Below, one piece after another: positions 1 to 11,976 of a DNA stretch of 64,000 nucleotides. Numbering within the stretch: position 1 is the stretch's first letter; every line of letters starts with the position of its first letter. Position numbers and translations under genes: made by a program. The stretch is from contig CAVXUX010000002.1 in assembly GCA_963765135.1 (NCBI GenBank), positions 930,001-994,000 of the forward strand, given 5' to 3'. The stretch comes from JACVRW01 sp963765135. Its GTDB lineage: Bacteria > Actinomycetota > Thermoleophilia > Solirubrobacterales > Thermoleophilaceae. The notes under the pieces were generated by a model. It saw only the letters and a program-made list of their open reading frames with translations, was not told the origin of the DNA and made no database searches.

Positions 1-1
1 G

Positions 2-116
2 CCTGGCATCTTCGCGTGCGGTGATGTGCGCTTCGGACCGGTGAAGCGCGTGGCGGCAGCGGTCGGCGAGGGCAGCATGGCCATCGCCTTCGTGCACCAG
101 TACCTGAGGGACGCGG

Positions 117-133
<17 letters not shown>
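2..133 (+). CDS. Thioredoxin-reductase-like flavoprotein, C-terminal fragment
   Basis: Only the last 43 codons lie in the window. They read GIFACGDVR, then a KRVAAAVGEG stretch, and end in TGA. This is the FAD-binding C-terminal signature of the thioredoxin reductase family, in which the Gly-Asp pair contacts the flavin ribityl chain and the following helix packs on FAD. The variant with VKRVAAAVGEGS resembles reductases that carry an N-terminal cyclic-nucleotide-binding domain, but that domain would lie outside the window. The stop overlaps the convergent malate synthase stop by 17 bases. Confidence 0.75.
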
Positions 134-3355
<3,222 letters not shown>

Positions 3356-3380
3356 GAACGGTCGAGGATAGAGTCAGCCC

Positions 3381-4850
3381 GTGGGACGGGATGTCTCCGG
3401 TGCGGTCTTCTCGCGCGAGGACCGGCAGCGCTACCGACAGAAGGTGCGGGCGTGCCTCGACGTGTTCGCCCGGATGCTGCGCGAGGCCCGCTTCGAGGAG
3501 GAACGGCGGTCGGTTGGCCTCGAGATCGAGCTCAACCTGACCGACGAGCGCGGCGATCCGGCCATGTTGAACGCCCAGGCGCTGGAGGCGATCGCGGATC
3601 CCGACTTCCAGACCGAGCTGGGGCGCTTCAACCTCGAGATCAACGTGCCGCCGCGGTTCCTGGAGGGCAGCGTGTTCGGCGAGCTCGAGGACACGATGCG
3701 GCGCGACCTCAACCACGCCGAGGAGCAGGCGCGGACGGTCGGCGCGCACATGATGGTGATCGGGATCCTGCCGACGGTCACCGAGGAGCACCTGACCCGC
3801 GACAGCTTCAGCGACAACCCGCGCTACGAGCTGCTCAACGAACAGATCTTCGCGGCGCGCGGCGAGGACCTGGAGATCTCGATCGGCGGGGTCGAGCGGC
3901 TCGCCACGTTCGCCGACACGATCGCCCCCGAGGCCGCCTGCACGAGCGTGCAGCTGCACCAGCTGGTCGAGCCGGAGGCGTTCGCGGGCTTCTGGAACGC
4001 GGCCCAGGCGATCGCCGGGGCGCAGGTGGCGGTGGCGGCGAACTCGCCGTTCTTCTTCGGCAAGGAGCTCTGGCGCGAGACCCGCATCGCGCTGTTCGAG
4101 CAGGCGACCGACACCCGACCCGAGGAGCTGAAGGCGCAGGGCGTGCGGCCGCGGGTCTGGTTCGGCGAGCGCTGGATCACGTCGATCTTCGACCTGTTCG
4201 AGGAGAACGTGCGCTACTTCCCGGCGCTGCTGCCTGTGTGCGAGGCCGAGGACCCGGCCGAGATGCTCGACCGCGGGGAGACACCCAACCTGGCCGAGCT
4301 GCAGCTGCACAACGGCACGATCTACCGCTGGAACCGGCCGATCTACGACGTGTCGGGCGGGCAGCCGCACCTGCGCGTGGAGAACCGGCTGCTGCCCTCG
4401 GGGCCGACGGTGGTCGACATCTGCGCCAACGCGGCCTTCTACTACGGCCTGGTGCGAACGCTGGTGGCCGAGGAGCAGCCGCTCTGGTCGCGCATGTCGT
4501 TCTCGGCCGCCGAGGAGAACTTCCACGCGGCGGCGCGCGACGGGATCGAGGCGCAGCTGTACTGGCCGGGGATCGGCGAGGTGCCGGCCAGCGAGCTGGT
4601 GCTGCGCCGGCTGCTGCCGGCGGCCGACGAGGGGCTCGCGCGGGCGGGAATCGCCGCCGCCGACCGCGACCGGCTGCTGGGGGTGATCGAGCGGCGCTGC
4701 GTGACGATGCGCAACGGCGCGGCCTGGCAGTCAGCCGCGTTCCACCGGCTCGACACCGGTGACCGCCTCGAGGCGCTGCGCCAGATGACCGTGCTGTACC
4801 GCGAGCACATGCACGCGAACGAGCCGGTGCACGACTGGCCGCTGCCCTAG
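3381..4850 (+). CDS. Glutamate-cysteine ligase family protein (GCS2 fold)
   Basis: This 489-residue protein starts at GTG. It has the GCS2 carboxylate-amine ligase pattern: GLEIEL near residue 48, which carries the ATP/Mg glutamates; NLEINVPPR near 85; and RVENRLLPSGPTVVDICAN near 335. GCS2 enzymes join glutamate to cysteine or related amines using ATP. Without a neighbouring glutathione synthetase or ergothioneine gene the exact substrate is not fixed, and an EgtA-like role is possible. The gene is divergent from ettA with almost no leader, which suggests a leaderless or very short 5' end. Its stop overlaps the convergent NTF2-like gene by 4 bases. Confidence 0.85.
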   Translation: MGRDVSGAVFSREDRQRYRQKVRACLDVFARMLREARFEEERRSVGLEIELNLTDERGDPAMLNAQALEAIADPDFQTELGRFNLEINVPPRFLEGSVFGELEDTMRRDLNHAEEQARTVGAHMMVIGILPTVTEEHLTRDSFSDNPRYELLNEQIFAARGEDLEISIGGVERLATFADTIAPEAACTSVQLHQLVEPEAFAGFWNAAQAIAGAQVAVAANSPFFFGKELWRETRIALFEQATDTRPEELKAQGVRPRVWFGERWITSIFDLFEENVRYFPALLPVCEAEDPAEMLDRGETPNLAELQLHNGTIYRWNRPIYDVSGGQPHLRVENRLLPSGPTVVDICANAAFYYGLVRTLVAEEQPLWSRMSFSAAEENFHAAARDGIEAQLYWPGIGEVPASELVLRRLLPAADEGLARAGIAAADRDRLLGVIERRCVTMRNGAAWQSAAFHRLDTGDRLEALRQMTVLYREHMHANEPVHDWPLP

Positions 4851-5239
4851 GGCGCCGGGACCGCGCCCTCGAAGTGGGCGCGCATCGCGTCGGCGAGCGC
4901 GAGCGCGCCGCTGAGCGGGCGGACCATGACGACGAACTCGTCGATCAGGCCGTCGGAGTTCTCGTGCAGGAAGTCGCAGCCCTCGATGTCGCGGTCGCCG
5001 ACGCGGGTGGCGAACACGAGCGCGTGGTCGGCGGCGTCCGGAGCGCCGATGACGCGCTCGTAGCGGAAGTCCTCGAAGATCGCCATGACGCCCTCGAGCA
5101 GCACCCGCACGGCCTCGGGGCCGTGGTAGGGCTTGTGGACGATCGGGCTGCGAAAGACGACGTCGGGGGCAAGCAGAGCCACGGCGGCGTCGAGGTCGCG
5201 GGCTTCGAGGGCGGTGCGGAGCTGAGCGGCGGCGGGCAT
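4847..5239 (-). CDS. SnoaL/NTF2-like small protein
   Basis: The protein has 130 residues and starts MPAAAQLRTALEARDLDAAV. It has the cone-fold order of the SnoaL/NTF2-like superfamily: an N-terminal helix, the LLAPDVVFRSPIVHKPYHG strand-turn, and late strands ending in a FVVMVRPLSG segment. Such proteins are small isomerases, ligand binders or proteins of unknown role. The gene follows glcF by 14 bases on the same strand and could be the last gene of the glycolate operon. At least four more proteins of this fold lie in the window. No catalytic residue set is clear, so the function stays open. Confidence 0.75.
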   Translation of the reverse strand: MPAAAQLRTALEARDLDAAVALLAPDVVFRSPIVHKPYHGPEAVRVLLEGVMAIFEDFRYERVIGAPDAADHALVFATRVGDRDIEGCDFLHENSDGLIDEFVVMVRPLSGALALADAMRAHFEGAVPAP

Positions 5240-5253
5240 GAGGGGATTCTGCC

Positions 5254-6517
5254 TTACGCGATCGAGCGGGCCAGCAGCTCCATCGGGTGCAGCACCGGCA
5301 GGGCCTTGCCCAGCCGCTCGGTGTGGGCCGTGATCTGCAGCGCGCAGCCAGGGTTGGCCGCGGTCACCGCCTCGGCTCCCGTGTCGAGCAGGTTGCGTGC
5401 CTTGCGCTCGCCCAGCTCCGCGGCCGGCTCCGGCTTGACCAGGTTGTAGATCCCGGCGGAGCCACAGCAGATCTCCCACTCGCGCGGCTCCACCAGCTCG
5501 AGCTCGGGGATCGCGCGCAGCAGCTCGCGGGGCTGGTCGCGCACGCCCTGGGCGTGGGCCAGGTGGCAGGCGTCGTGGTAGGCGACCTTCATCGGCACCG
5601 GGCGGCGCTCCGCCCGCGGGCCGGCCGCGGCGAGGAACTCGTTGGCGTCGCGCACCTTGTCGGCGAAGCGCTGCGCGCGCTCGGCCCAGTCGGGCTCGTC
5701 GCGCAGCACGTGCCCGTAGTCCTTCATCGCCGAGCCGCACCCGGCCGCGTTCACGATCACCGTCTCGTAGCGCTCGAGCGCCTCGATCGTCGCCTTGGCA
5801 AGCGCGCGTGCCTGCGGGTCGGCGCCGGCGTGCAGCGGCAGGGCGCCGCAGCAGCGCGGCAGCCGCGGCACGTGCACCTCGAAGCCCTCCGCCGCGAGCA
5901 CGCGCGCCGTGTCGCGGTTGACGTGGCCGAAGAACACGCGCTGCACGCAGCCCTGGAGCAGCGCGACCTCGCCGCGCTTCTCGCCCTGCGCCTCGAAGCG
6001 CGTGGGCAGACGGCCGAGCGCACGGCGCACCGAGGCCTGAGGCGTCATCGCCGTGATGGCGGCGAGCCGGGGAGCGAGTCGCTGGGCGCGTGGATGGCGC
6101 GCGAGCCGAGGCAAGCGCAGCAGGTGCGCCAGCGCCGCGGCAGGGGCGATCACCCGCAGCCTCCCGGGCCGCGTGAACAGCTCGAACACCAGCCGGCGGT
6201 GGCCGCGGTCGGCGGGTGGGCGCTCGAAGTTGCGCTCGACCTGGGCGCGGGCGTCCTCGAGCAGCTTGTCGTACTGCACGCCGGACGGGCAGGCCGTCAC
6301 GCACGCCATGCAGCCGAGGCAGTTGTCGAGGTGGCCGCACGAGCGGCGCCGAGATCTCCTCGTGCCCCTGCTTCATCAACACGATCCGCCCGCGCGGCGA
6401 ATCCATCTCCTCGCCCCAGAGCACGTAGGTGGGGCAGGTGGGCAGGCAGAAGCCGCAGTGCACGCAGTCGTCGATCAGGTCGAGCTGCGGAGCGCGCTTG
6501 TCGTCCCAGGACGCCAT
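5254..6517 (-). CDS. glcF: Glycolate oxidase iron-sulfur subunit (frame broken once)
   Basis: GlcF is the Fe-S subunit that passes electrons from the GlcD/GlcE flavin centre to the membrane quinone pool. The N-terminus has CVHCGFCLPTCP and, after the break, CLGCMACVTACPSG, giving two 4Fe-4S ligand sets. Two CCG-type domains follow, with CCGALPLHAG and EICCGSAGIYN. The reading frame breaks near 6340, where removing one C restores RHLDNCLGC. The gene length is 3n+1, consistent with one extra base. The ATG overlaps the glcE stop by one base (TGATG), so translation is probably coupled. About 420 residues would result, normal for the family. Confidence 0.9.
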
Positions 6518-7603
6518 CAGACGAGCTTGCCGGCGGGGTCGAAGCGCTCCTTGAGGCGGTCGAGCAGGGCGTTGGACGGCGGCCGGCTGCCGCGCGCCAT
6601 CCCCGCCGGCCGATCGAGCGTGACGCTCACGTGCCCCTGGAGCTCGCTGAGCAACGCGCCGGGGTCGCCCTCGTCCAAACGCAGCCAGAACAGCCCCAGC
6701 CCGGCACGCCCGACCAGCACGGCGCCGTGGCGCTCGGCGACGCCGGCGAGCTGCTCGAGGTCGGTCTGCACGCCCGACACGCGCACCACCAGGCCCTCGG
6801 GCGAGCGCTGGCTCTCGCGCTGGGCCTGCCAGAGCGGCTCGTCGTCGGTCACCAGCTCGGCCTCCAGGCCGGCCTCGCCAAGCAGCCGCTCGGCGCTCTC
6901 AGCCTGCGGCGTGCGCCGCCACGCCGCCGAAGCGCCCCAGCACCATCCCGGCCCCGGCGCCCCAGCGCACGTCCAGACCCATCTGCTCCAGCCGCGCGTG
7001 CGAGAGCGCGGCCGCGCCGCCCGCGAGCAGGTGCGGGCTGCGCGTGTGACCGACCGCCGTGGCGGTCGCCGGCGGCAGCGGGTGCAGGCGCACCGACACC
7101 TCGAGGATCGCCCCGAGCGTCCCGTAGGAGCCGGTGAACAGCTTGGCCAGGTCATAGCCGGCGACGTTCTTGATCACCTTGCCGCCGCTCTTGGCCACGG
7201 TGCCGTCGGCGAGCGCCACGCGCATGCCCACCACGAGGTCGCGCGCGCCGCCGTAGCGGGTGCGCAGCGGGCCGGAGTCGTTGGCGGCGACGATCCCGCC
7301 GATCGTCGCGCCGCCGGCGTCGGGCGGGTCGAGCGCCAGCATCTGGCCGGCCTCGCGGAACGTCTCCTGGGCACGCGCGAGCGGCACGCCCGCCTCGAGG
7401 ACGGCGGTCAGGTCGCCCGCGTTGTGCTCGACGATGCGGTCGAGCCCGGCGGTCGACAGCTCGAGCTCGGGCGAGGCGTCGGGGGCCCAGCGCAGCTTCG
7501 TCCCGGCGCCGAGCACGCGCACCGTGCCGTCGGCCGCGGCGAGCTCGGCCGCCAGCTCGGCGGCCGCCGCTGGTGCGCTGCGCCTGGCGCCGGCGGTCGC
7601 CAT
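6517..7603 (-). CDS. glcE: Glycolate oxidase FAD-binding subunit (frame broken once)
   Basis: GlcE is the second FAD-type subunit of glycolate oxidase. Its N-terminal half has the PCMH-type features VLGAGTKLRW, DPPDAGGATIGGIVAANDSGPLRTRYG and GGKVIKNVAGYDLAKLFTGSYGTLG, which are diagnostic of GlcE. The C-terminal half continues in another frame as a paired regulatory-like domain ending RLKERFDPAGKLV. The break lies near 6905, where one extra base sits before AQAESAERLL. The gene begins one base inside the glcD stop and ends one base inside the glcF start, so the three form a tight operon. Repaired length is about 361 residues, typical for GlcE. Confidence 0.9.
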
Positions 7604-9060
7604 CAGAAGCGCTCCGCCAGGCCGGCTTGCTCCAGCGGGTGCTGGCGGTACGGGCCGGGCACCTCGCCGCACAGGCGCGGGGTCGGCATCACCTTGCCGG
7701 GATTGGCGCGCTGGTCGGGATCGAACGCGCAGCGCAGGCGCTGGAACGCGCCGAGGTCCGCGTCGCTGAACATCTCCGGCATGTAGCGCTTCTTGTCCAC
7801 GCCCACGCCGTGCTCGCCCGTGATCGAACCGCCGGCGTCCACGCACGCCTTCACGATCAGCCCGGCGCACTCCTCGGCGCGCTCGGCCTCGCCGGGGACC
7901 GAGCCGTCGTAGCAGACGAGCGGGTGCAGGTTGCCGTCGCCGGCGTGGAACACGTTCGCGATCTTGAGGTCGTACTCGCGGCCCAGCTCCTCGATGCGCC
8001 CCAGCACCTCGGCCAGGCGGGTGCGCGGGATCACGCTGTCCTGCACGTAGTAGTTGGGGGCGATCCGGCCCATCGCCGCGAAGGCCGCCTTGCGGGCGCG
8101 CCAGATCAGCTCGCGCTCGGCCTCGTCGGCGGCCACGCGGATCGAGTCGGCGCCGGCGCGCTCGCAGATCCCCACGACCTCCTCGAAGCGCGTCTCGCAC
8201 TCGGCGTCCGAGCCGTCCAGCTCCACGACCAGCGCGGCGCCCGCGTCGGTCGGATAGCCGGCGTTCGTGTAGCCCTCCGCGGCCTTGATCGAGAGGTTGT
8301 CCATCATCTCGATCGCCCCGGGCACGATCCCGCCGGAGACGATCTCGGAGACCACCTCGCCGGCCTGGATCGGGGAGCCGAAGAACGCCACCAGCGTGCG
8401 CACCGCCTCCGGCTTGGGCACGATCCGCAGCCAGATCTTGGTGGCCACGCCGAGCGTGCCCTCGGAGCCGACGAACGCGCCCAGCAGGTCCGGTCCCGGG
8501 TGGTCGATCTCCTTGCCGCCCAGCTGGACCAGCTCGCCGTCGGGCAGCACCAGTTCGAGCCCGGTCACGTAGTTCGTGGTGAAGCCGTACTTGAAGCAGT
8601 GGGCGCCGCCGGAGTTCTCGGCCACGTTGCCGCCGATCGTGCACACGATCTGCGACGACGGATCGGGCGGGTAGAAATGGTCCGGGCCGACCGCCTGTGA
8701 GACGGCGATGTTGGTCACGCCCGGCTCCACCACCACGCGCTGGTTGGCCAGATCGACCTCGATGATGCTGCGCATCCGGCTCAGCGCGATGAGCACGCCC
8801 TCGGACACCGGCGTGGCGCCGCCCGACAGCCCCGATCCCGCGCCGCGCGCCACCCACGGCACGCCGGCGCGGTGGCAGGCGCGCACTACGGCCTGCACCT
8901 CCTCGGCCGAACCGGGCAGCACCACCGCCCGCGGCGTGACCGCGTACTGGAGCAGCCCGTCCGACTCGTACGTGCGGAGCTGGTGCTCGTGCGTGACGAC
9001 GTGCTCGGCGCCGACCGCCGCACTCAGCTCCGCCAGCAGCTCTACTTCACCACCATCCAA
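7603..9060 (-). CDS. glcD: Glycolate oxidase catalytic subunit
   Basis: GlcD is the FAD-linked subunit that oxidises glycolate (or D-lactate) to glyoxylate. It has the PCMH FAD-binding segment VARGAGSGLSGGATPV, the FYPPDPSSQIVCTIGGNVAENSGG region and the C-terminal GEHGVGVDKK with its HGVG motif. All three are conserved in GlcD and D-lactate dehydrogenases. The start is uncertain: I chose the TTG at 9060 (485 residues), which overlaps the permease stop by 19 bases. A longer form could begin at 9126. The gene sits between the permease and glcE on the minus strand and is intact. Confidence 0.9.
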   Translation of the reverse strand: MDGGEVELLAELSAAVGAEHVVTHEHQLRTYESDGLLQYAVTPRAVVLPGSAEEVQAVVRACHRAGVPWVARGAGSGLSGGATPVSEGVLIALSRMRSIIEVDLANQRVVVEPGVTNIAVSQAVGPDHFYPPDPSSQIVCTIGGNVAENSGGAHCFKYGFTTNYVTGLELVLPDGELVQLGGKEIDHPGPDLLGAFVGSEGTLGVATKIWLRIVPKPEAVRTLVAFFGSPIQAGEVVSEIVSGGIVPGAIEMMDNLSIKAAEGYTNAGYPTDAGAALVVELDGSDAECETRFEEVVGICERAGADSIRVAADEAERELIWRARKAAFAAMGRIAPNYYVQDSVIPRTRLAEVLGRIEELGREYDLKIANVFHAGDGNLHPLVCYDGSVPGEAERAEECAGLIVKACVDAGGSITGEHGVGVDKKRYMPEMFSDADLGAFQRLRCAFDPDQRANPGKVMPTPRLCGEVPGPYRQHPLEQAGLAERF

Positions 9061-10724
9061 TCCAGCACCGCTGTCGATTGCAGATAGACGAGCACGCACA
9101 TGACCAGGACGAGCAGGATGCTCCACTTGAGCACCTTACGGAACAGATCGCCCTCCTGCCCCGCCATGCCGACCGCCGCCGCGCCGATGGCGAGGTTCTG
9201 CGGCGAGATCATCTTGCCGAGCACGCCGCCGGAGCTGTTCGCCGCGGCGAGCAGCGTGGGGGACATGCCCGCGTCGTTCGCCGCCGTCACCTGAAGCGCG
9301 CCGAACAGGGCGTTCGACGAGGTGTCCGAGCCGGTGACCGCCACGCCCATCCAGCCGATCAGCGACGACAGGAACGCGAAGAAGTCGCCGGCGCCCGCCG
9401 CCCACAGGCCGAGCGTGATCGTCTGGCCTGACTGGTTCATCACGTACGCCAGCGCCAGCACCGCGGCAACGGTGAGGATGGCCCACTTGAGCTGGTCCAC
9501 CGAGGCGCCCGCGACCTTCAGCGCACGCCCGGGCGTGACCCGCAGGATCGCCATCGTGATCAGGCCCGAGATCAGCAGCAGCGTGCCGGCCGCGGGCAGC
9601 CAGTTGACGTTGTAGGTGAGCGACGACAGCGCCTCGCCCTCGGGGGTCACGACGTCGAGGCCGGGCCACTGGAACGTCGTCGTCCACGGCTTCTCGGCCA
9701 GCGCGTCCTTGATCGCCGGGATCTGCACGATCGAGAAGACCGCGATGATCACCAGGTAGGGCGAGTACGCGCGCAGGACGTCGCCGGGCGGGTCCTTGAC
9801 GTTGTCGTCGCGCCGGCGCACCTCGGCCTCCATGGCCGGGGCGTGTGTCGACGATCCCGCGACCGCCGGGCGGTTGAAGCCTCCGGCGGCCTCTTCGGCG
9901 AGCAACGGCTCGCCCGGTTGCCAGACGCGCAGCAGCAGCACGATCGAGGCCGTGGAGGCCAGCGAGGCGACGATGTCGGTCAGCTCCACCGAGATGTAGT
10001 TCGAGCATGCGAACTGGCCGATCGCGAAGACCAGGCCGCCGACCGCGGCCACCGGCCACGTCTGGCGGATGCCGCGGGCGCCGTCGACCATGCCGATCAG
10101 GATCAGCGGGACCATCAGGGCGAGGAAGGGGGTCTGGCGGCCGACCATCGCGCCGAGATCCTCCTTGGGGAGCCCCGTGATCTCGGAAAGCGTGACGATC
10201 GGGATCGCGATCGCGCCGAAGGCGACCGGAGCGGTGTTGGCCACGAGCGCGACGGCGGCTGCCTTGATCGGCTTGAAGCCGAGCGCGATCAGCATCACCG
10301 CGGTGATCGCGACCGGCGTGCCGAAGCCGGCGAGGGCCTCGAGCAGGGCGCCGAAGCAGAAGGCGACGATGACCGCCTGCACGCGCTGGTCGTTGGAGAT
10401 CGCGCCGAACGACCGTCGCAGCACCGCGAAGTGACCGGTCTCGACGGTCATGTTGTAGATCCAGATCGCGGCTACGACGATCCACATGATCGGGAACAAG
10501 CCGAAGGCCGCTCCCTCGCTCGCCGACAGCGCGGTCTGGTCGACCGGCATGCCGTAGACGATCATCGCCACGAGCATCGCGATACCGAGCGCGACCAAGG
10601 CCGCCCACTGCGCCGCCAGGCGCAGGCCGCCCAGCAGGATGAACAGCGCCAAGATGGGCAGCACCGCGAAGATGGAGCTGAGCCCGAGCGAGTTCGATAC
10701 CGGATCGAATTCCTGGGTGTACAC
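9042..10724 (-). CDS. L-lactate/glycolate permease (LctP family)
   Basis: This 560-residue, strongly hydrophobic protein has about a dozen membrane segments. LctP signatures include FCFGALLEALAGFGTPVAI, ALVANTAPVAFGAIAIPI and a late GSDTSSNALFGALQ segment. LctP carriers import lactate, and the E. coli GlcA member imports glycolate; its place just upstream of glcDEF favours glycolate or lactate. I chose the GTG at 10724 because a strong ribosome-binding site (GAGGGGAGAG) lies just upstream and the family normally starts with the short YTQEFDPVSN segment. A longer open frame to 10820 overlaps the fmt start and is unlikely to be used. Confidence 0.92.
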   Translation of the reverse strand: MYTQEFDPVSNSLGLSSIFAVLPILALFILLGGLRLAAQWAALVALGIAMLVAMIVYGMPVDQTALSASEGAAFGLFPIMWIVVAAIWIYNMTVETGHFAVLRRSFGAISNDQRVQAVIVAFCFGALLEALAGFGTPVAITAVMLIALGFKPIKAAAVALVANTAPVAFGAIAIPIVTLSEITGLPKEDLGAMVGRQTPFLALMVPLILIGMVDGARGIRQTWPVAAVGGLVFAIGQFACSNYISVELTDIVASLASTASIVLLLRVWQPGEPLLAEEAAGGFNRPAVAGSSTHAPAMEAEVRRRDDNVKDPPGDVLRAYSPYLVIIAVFSIVQIPAIKDALAEKPWTTTFQWPGLDVVTPEGEALSSLTYNVNWLPAAGTLLLISGLITMAILRVTPGRALKVAGASVDQLKWAILTVAAVLALAYVMNQSGQTITLGLWAAGAGDFFAFLSSLIGWMGVAVTGSDTSSNALFGALQVTAANDAGMSPTLLAAANSSGGVLGKMISPQNLAIGAAAVGMAGQEGDLFRKVLKWSILLVLVMCVLVYLQSTAVLDWMVVK

Positions 10725-10812
10725 GCGTCTCTCCCCTCGTTGATCCCTGGCAAGCCGTTGCCCGGTGCCGAACGGCGGGAAACGGGAAAAGCAGGCGACT
10801 AGGCTCGCGGCC

Positions 10813-11700
10813 ATGCGCACCGTCTACCTGGGCACCTCCGACTTCGCCGTCGAGGTGCTCGAGCGCCTGGCCGCGACCCCGCACCGGCCGGTGCTCGTGG
10901 TCACGCGGCCCGACCGCCCGCGCGGGCGCGGGCGCAAGCTGCAGTCGCCGCCGGTGGCCGAGCGCGCGGCCCTGCTCGGCATCGAGACGATCCAGCCCGA
11001 GGACGTCAACGGGGATGAGGCCGGCGCGGCGATCGCCGCGGCCGAGCCCGAGGCGGTCGCGATCTGCGCCTACGGCGCCCTGGTCAAGGAACCGCTGCTG
11101 TCGGCCTACGAGCTGCTCAACGTGCATCCCTCGCTGCTGCCGCGCTGGCGCGGGGCGGCGCCGATCGAGCGGGCGATCGAGGCCGGCGACGAGGAGACCG
11201 GCGTCACGATCATGCGCCCGACCGCGGAACTGGACGCCGGCCCGATCTGCCTCCAGCGCGCCGAGTCGATCGAGCCCGACGACAACTACGGCAGCCTCGC
11301 CGAGCGGCTGGCGGCGCTCGGGGGCGAGCTGCTCGTGGAAACGCTCGACACCGAGCCGGCCTTCCGCGACCAGGGCGACCAGGGGGTCACCTACGCGGCG
11401 AAGGTCGAGGCGGAGGATCGCTGGCTCGATCCCGCGCGGCCCGCCGACGAGCTCGAGCGGCGCGTGCGCGCGCTGACGCCGCATATCGGCGCCTACGTGG
11501 AGCCCGACGACGGCGAGCGGCTCGGCGTCCGCAGCGCGGCCCTGGCCGCCGGTGTCGACGACGTGGAGCCCGGCCAGCTCGTCGCCCGCGACGACACGCT
11601 CCTGTACGGGGCGGCCCAGGGCGCGCTCGAGCTGATCGAGGTACAGCCGGCCGGGAAACGCCCCATGGAGGCGGCCGCCTGGTTGCGCGGGCGCGGTTGA
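10813..11700 (+). CDS. fmt: Methionyl-tRNA formyltransferase
   Basis: This 295-residue protein transfers a formyl group from 10-formyl-THF to initiator Met-tRNA. It starts MRTVYLGTSDFAVEVL. The active-site segment LLNVHPSLLPRWRGAAPIERA has the conserved Asn, His and SLLPRWRGAAPI loop, and TAELDAGPI supplies the catalytic Asp. The C-terminal anticodon-domain-like part is shorter than in E. coli. I chose the ATG at 10813 over an upstream in-frame ATG at 10765, because the core fold begins there. Peptide deformylase, the usual partner, is not adjacent. The next gene, a zinc-ribbon protein, starts 3 bases after the stop. Confidence 0.95.
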   Translation: MRTVYLGTSDFAVEVLERLAATPHRPVLVVTRPDRPRGRGRKLQSPPVAERAALLGIETIQPEDVNGDEAGAAIAAAEPEAVAICAYGALVKEPLLSAYELLNVHPSLLPRWRGAAPIERAIEAGDEETGVTIMRPTAELDAGPICLQRAESIEPDDNYGSLAERLAALGGELLVETLDTEPAFRDQGDQGVTYAAKVEAEDRWLDPARPADELERRVRALTPHIGAYVEPDDGERLGVRSAALAAGVDDVEPGQLVARDDTLLYGAAQGALELIEVQPAGKRPMEAAAWLRGRG

Positions 11701-11703
11701 GTC

Positions 11704-11976
11704 GTGCGTGCCGCGGGCGTGACCGGGTACCGTACGCCCTTGCCCTTGGGAAGCGAGGAGAAGACCAACCTAGGGCCCGAATGCCCATCCTGCGGGGAGC
11801 CGTGGCTGCGCGGGACGAACCTTGCCGGGCGCTACCGCTGCGTCTACTGCCTGCGCCGCTTCGAGCTGCGCTCGGAGTGCCCCAACTGCGGGGCGCACTC
11901 GACGATCGCCCGGATGTCAGACACGGCGAACGTCACCTGTAGGAACTGCGGCGGCTCGATGCTGTCGCCGATCTAG
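11704..11976 (+). CDS. Small zinc-ribbon protein
   Basis: This 90-residue protein carries three zinc-knuckle-like CxxC pairs after a short basic start: CPSCGEPWL, CVYCLRRFELRSECPNCG and CRNCGGSM. The layout resembles the YfgJ-like zinc-ribbon family, although I cannot confirm the match. The first GTG at 11704 is used here; internal TTG codons near 11740 are possible starts. It probably forms an operon with fmt. Its stop overlaps the convergent molybdopterin oxidoreductase stop by 4 bases. A nucleic-acid or protein-binding role is likely for such ribbons but is not shown. Confidence 0.7.
   Translation: MRAAGVTGYRTPLPLGSEEKTNLGPECPSCGEPWLRGTNLAGRYRCVYCLRRFELRSECPNCGAHSTIARMSDTANVTCRNCGGSMLSPI

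Noticed and set aside
9061..9126. Extended N-terminus of GlcD
   Set aside because: It would overlap the permease gene by 85 bases and its residues do not resemble GlcD family starts; a TTG at 9060 is more sensible.
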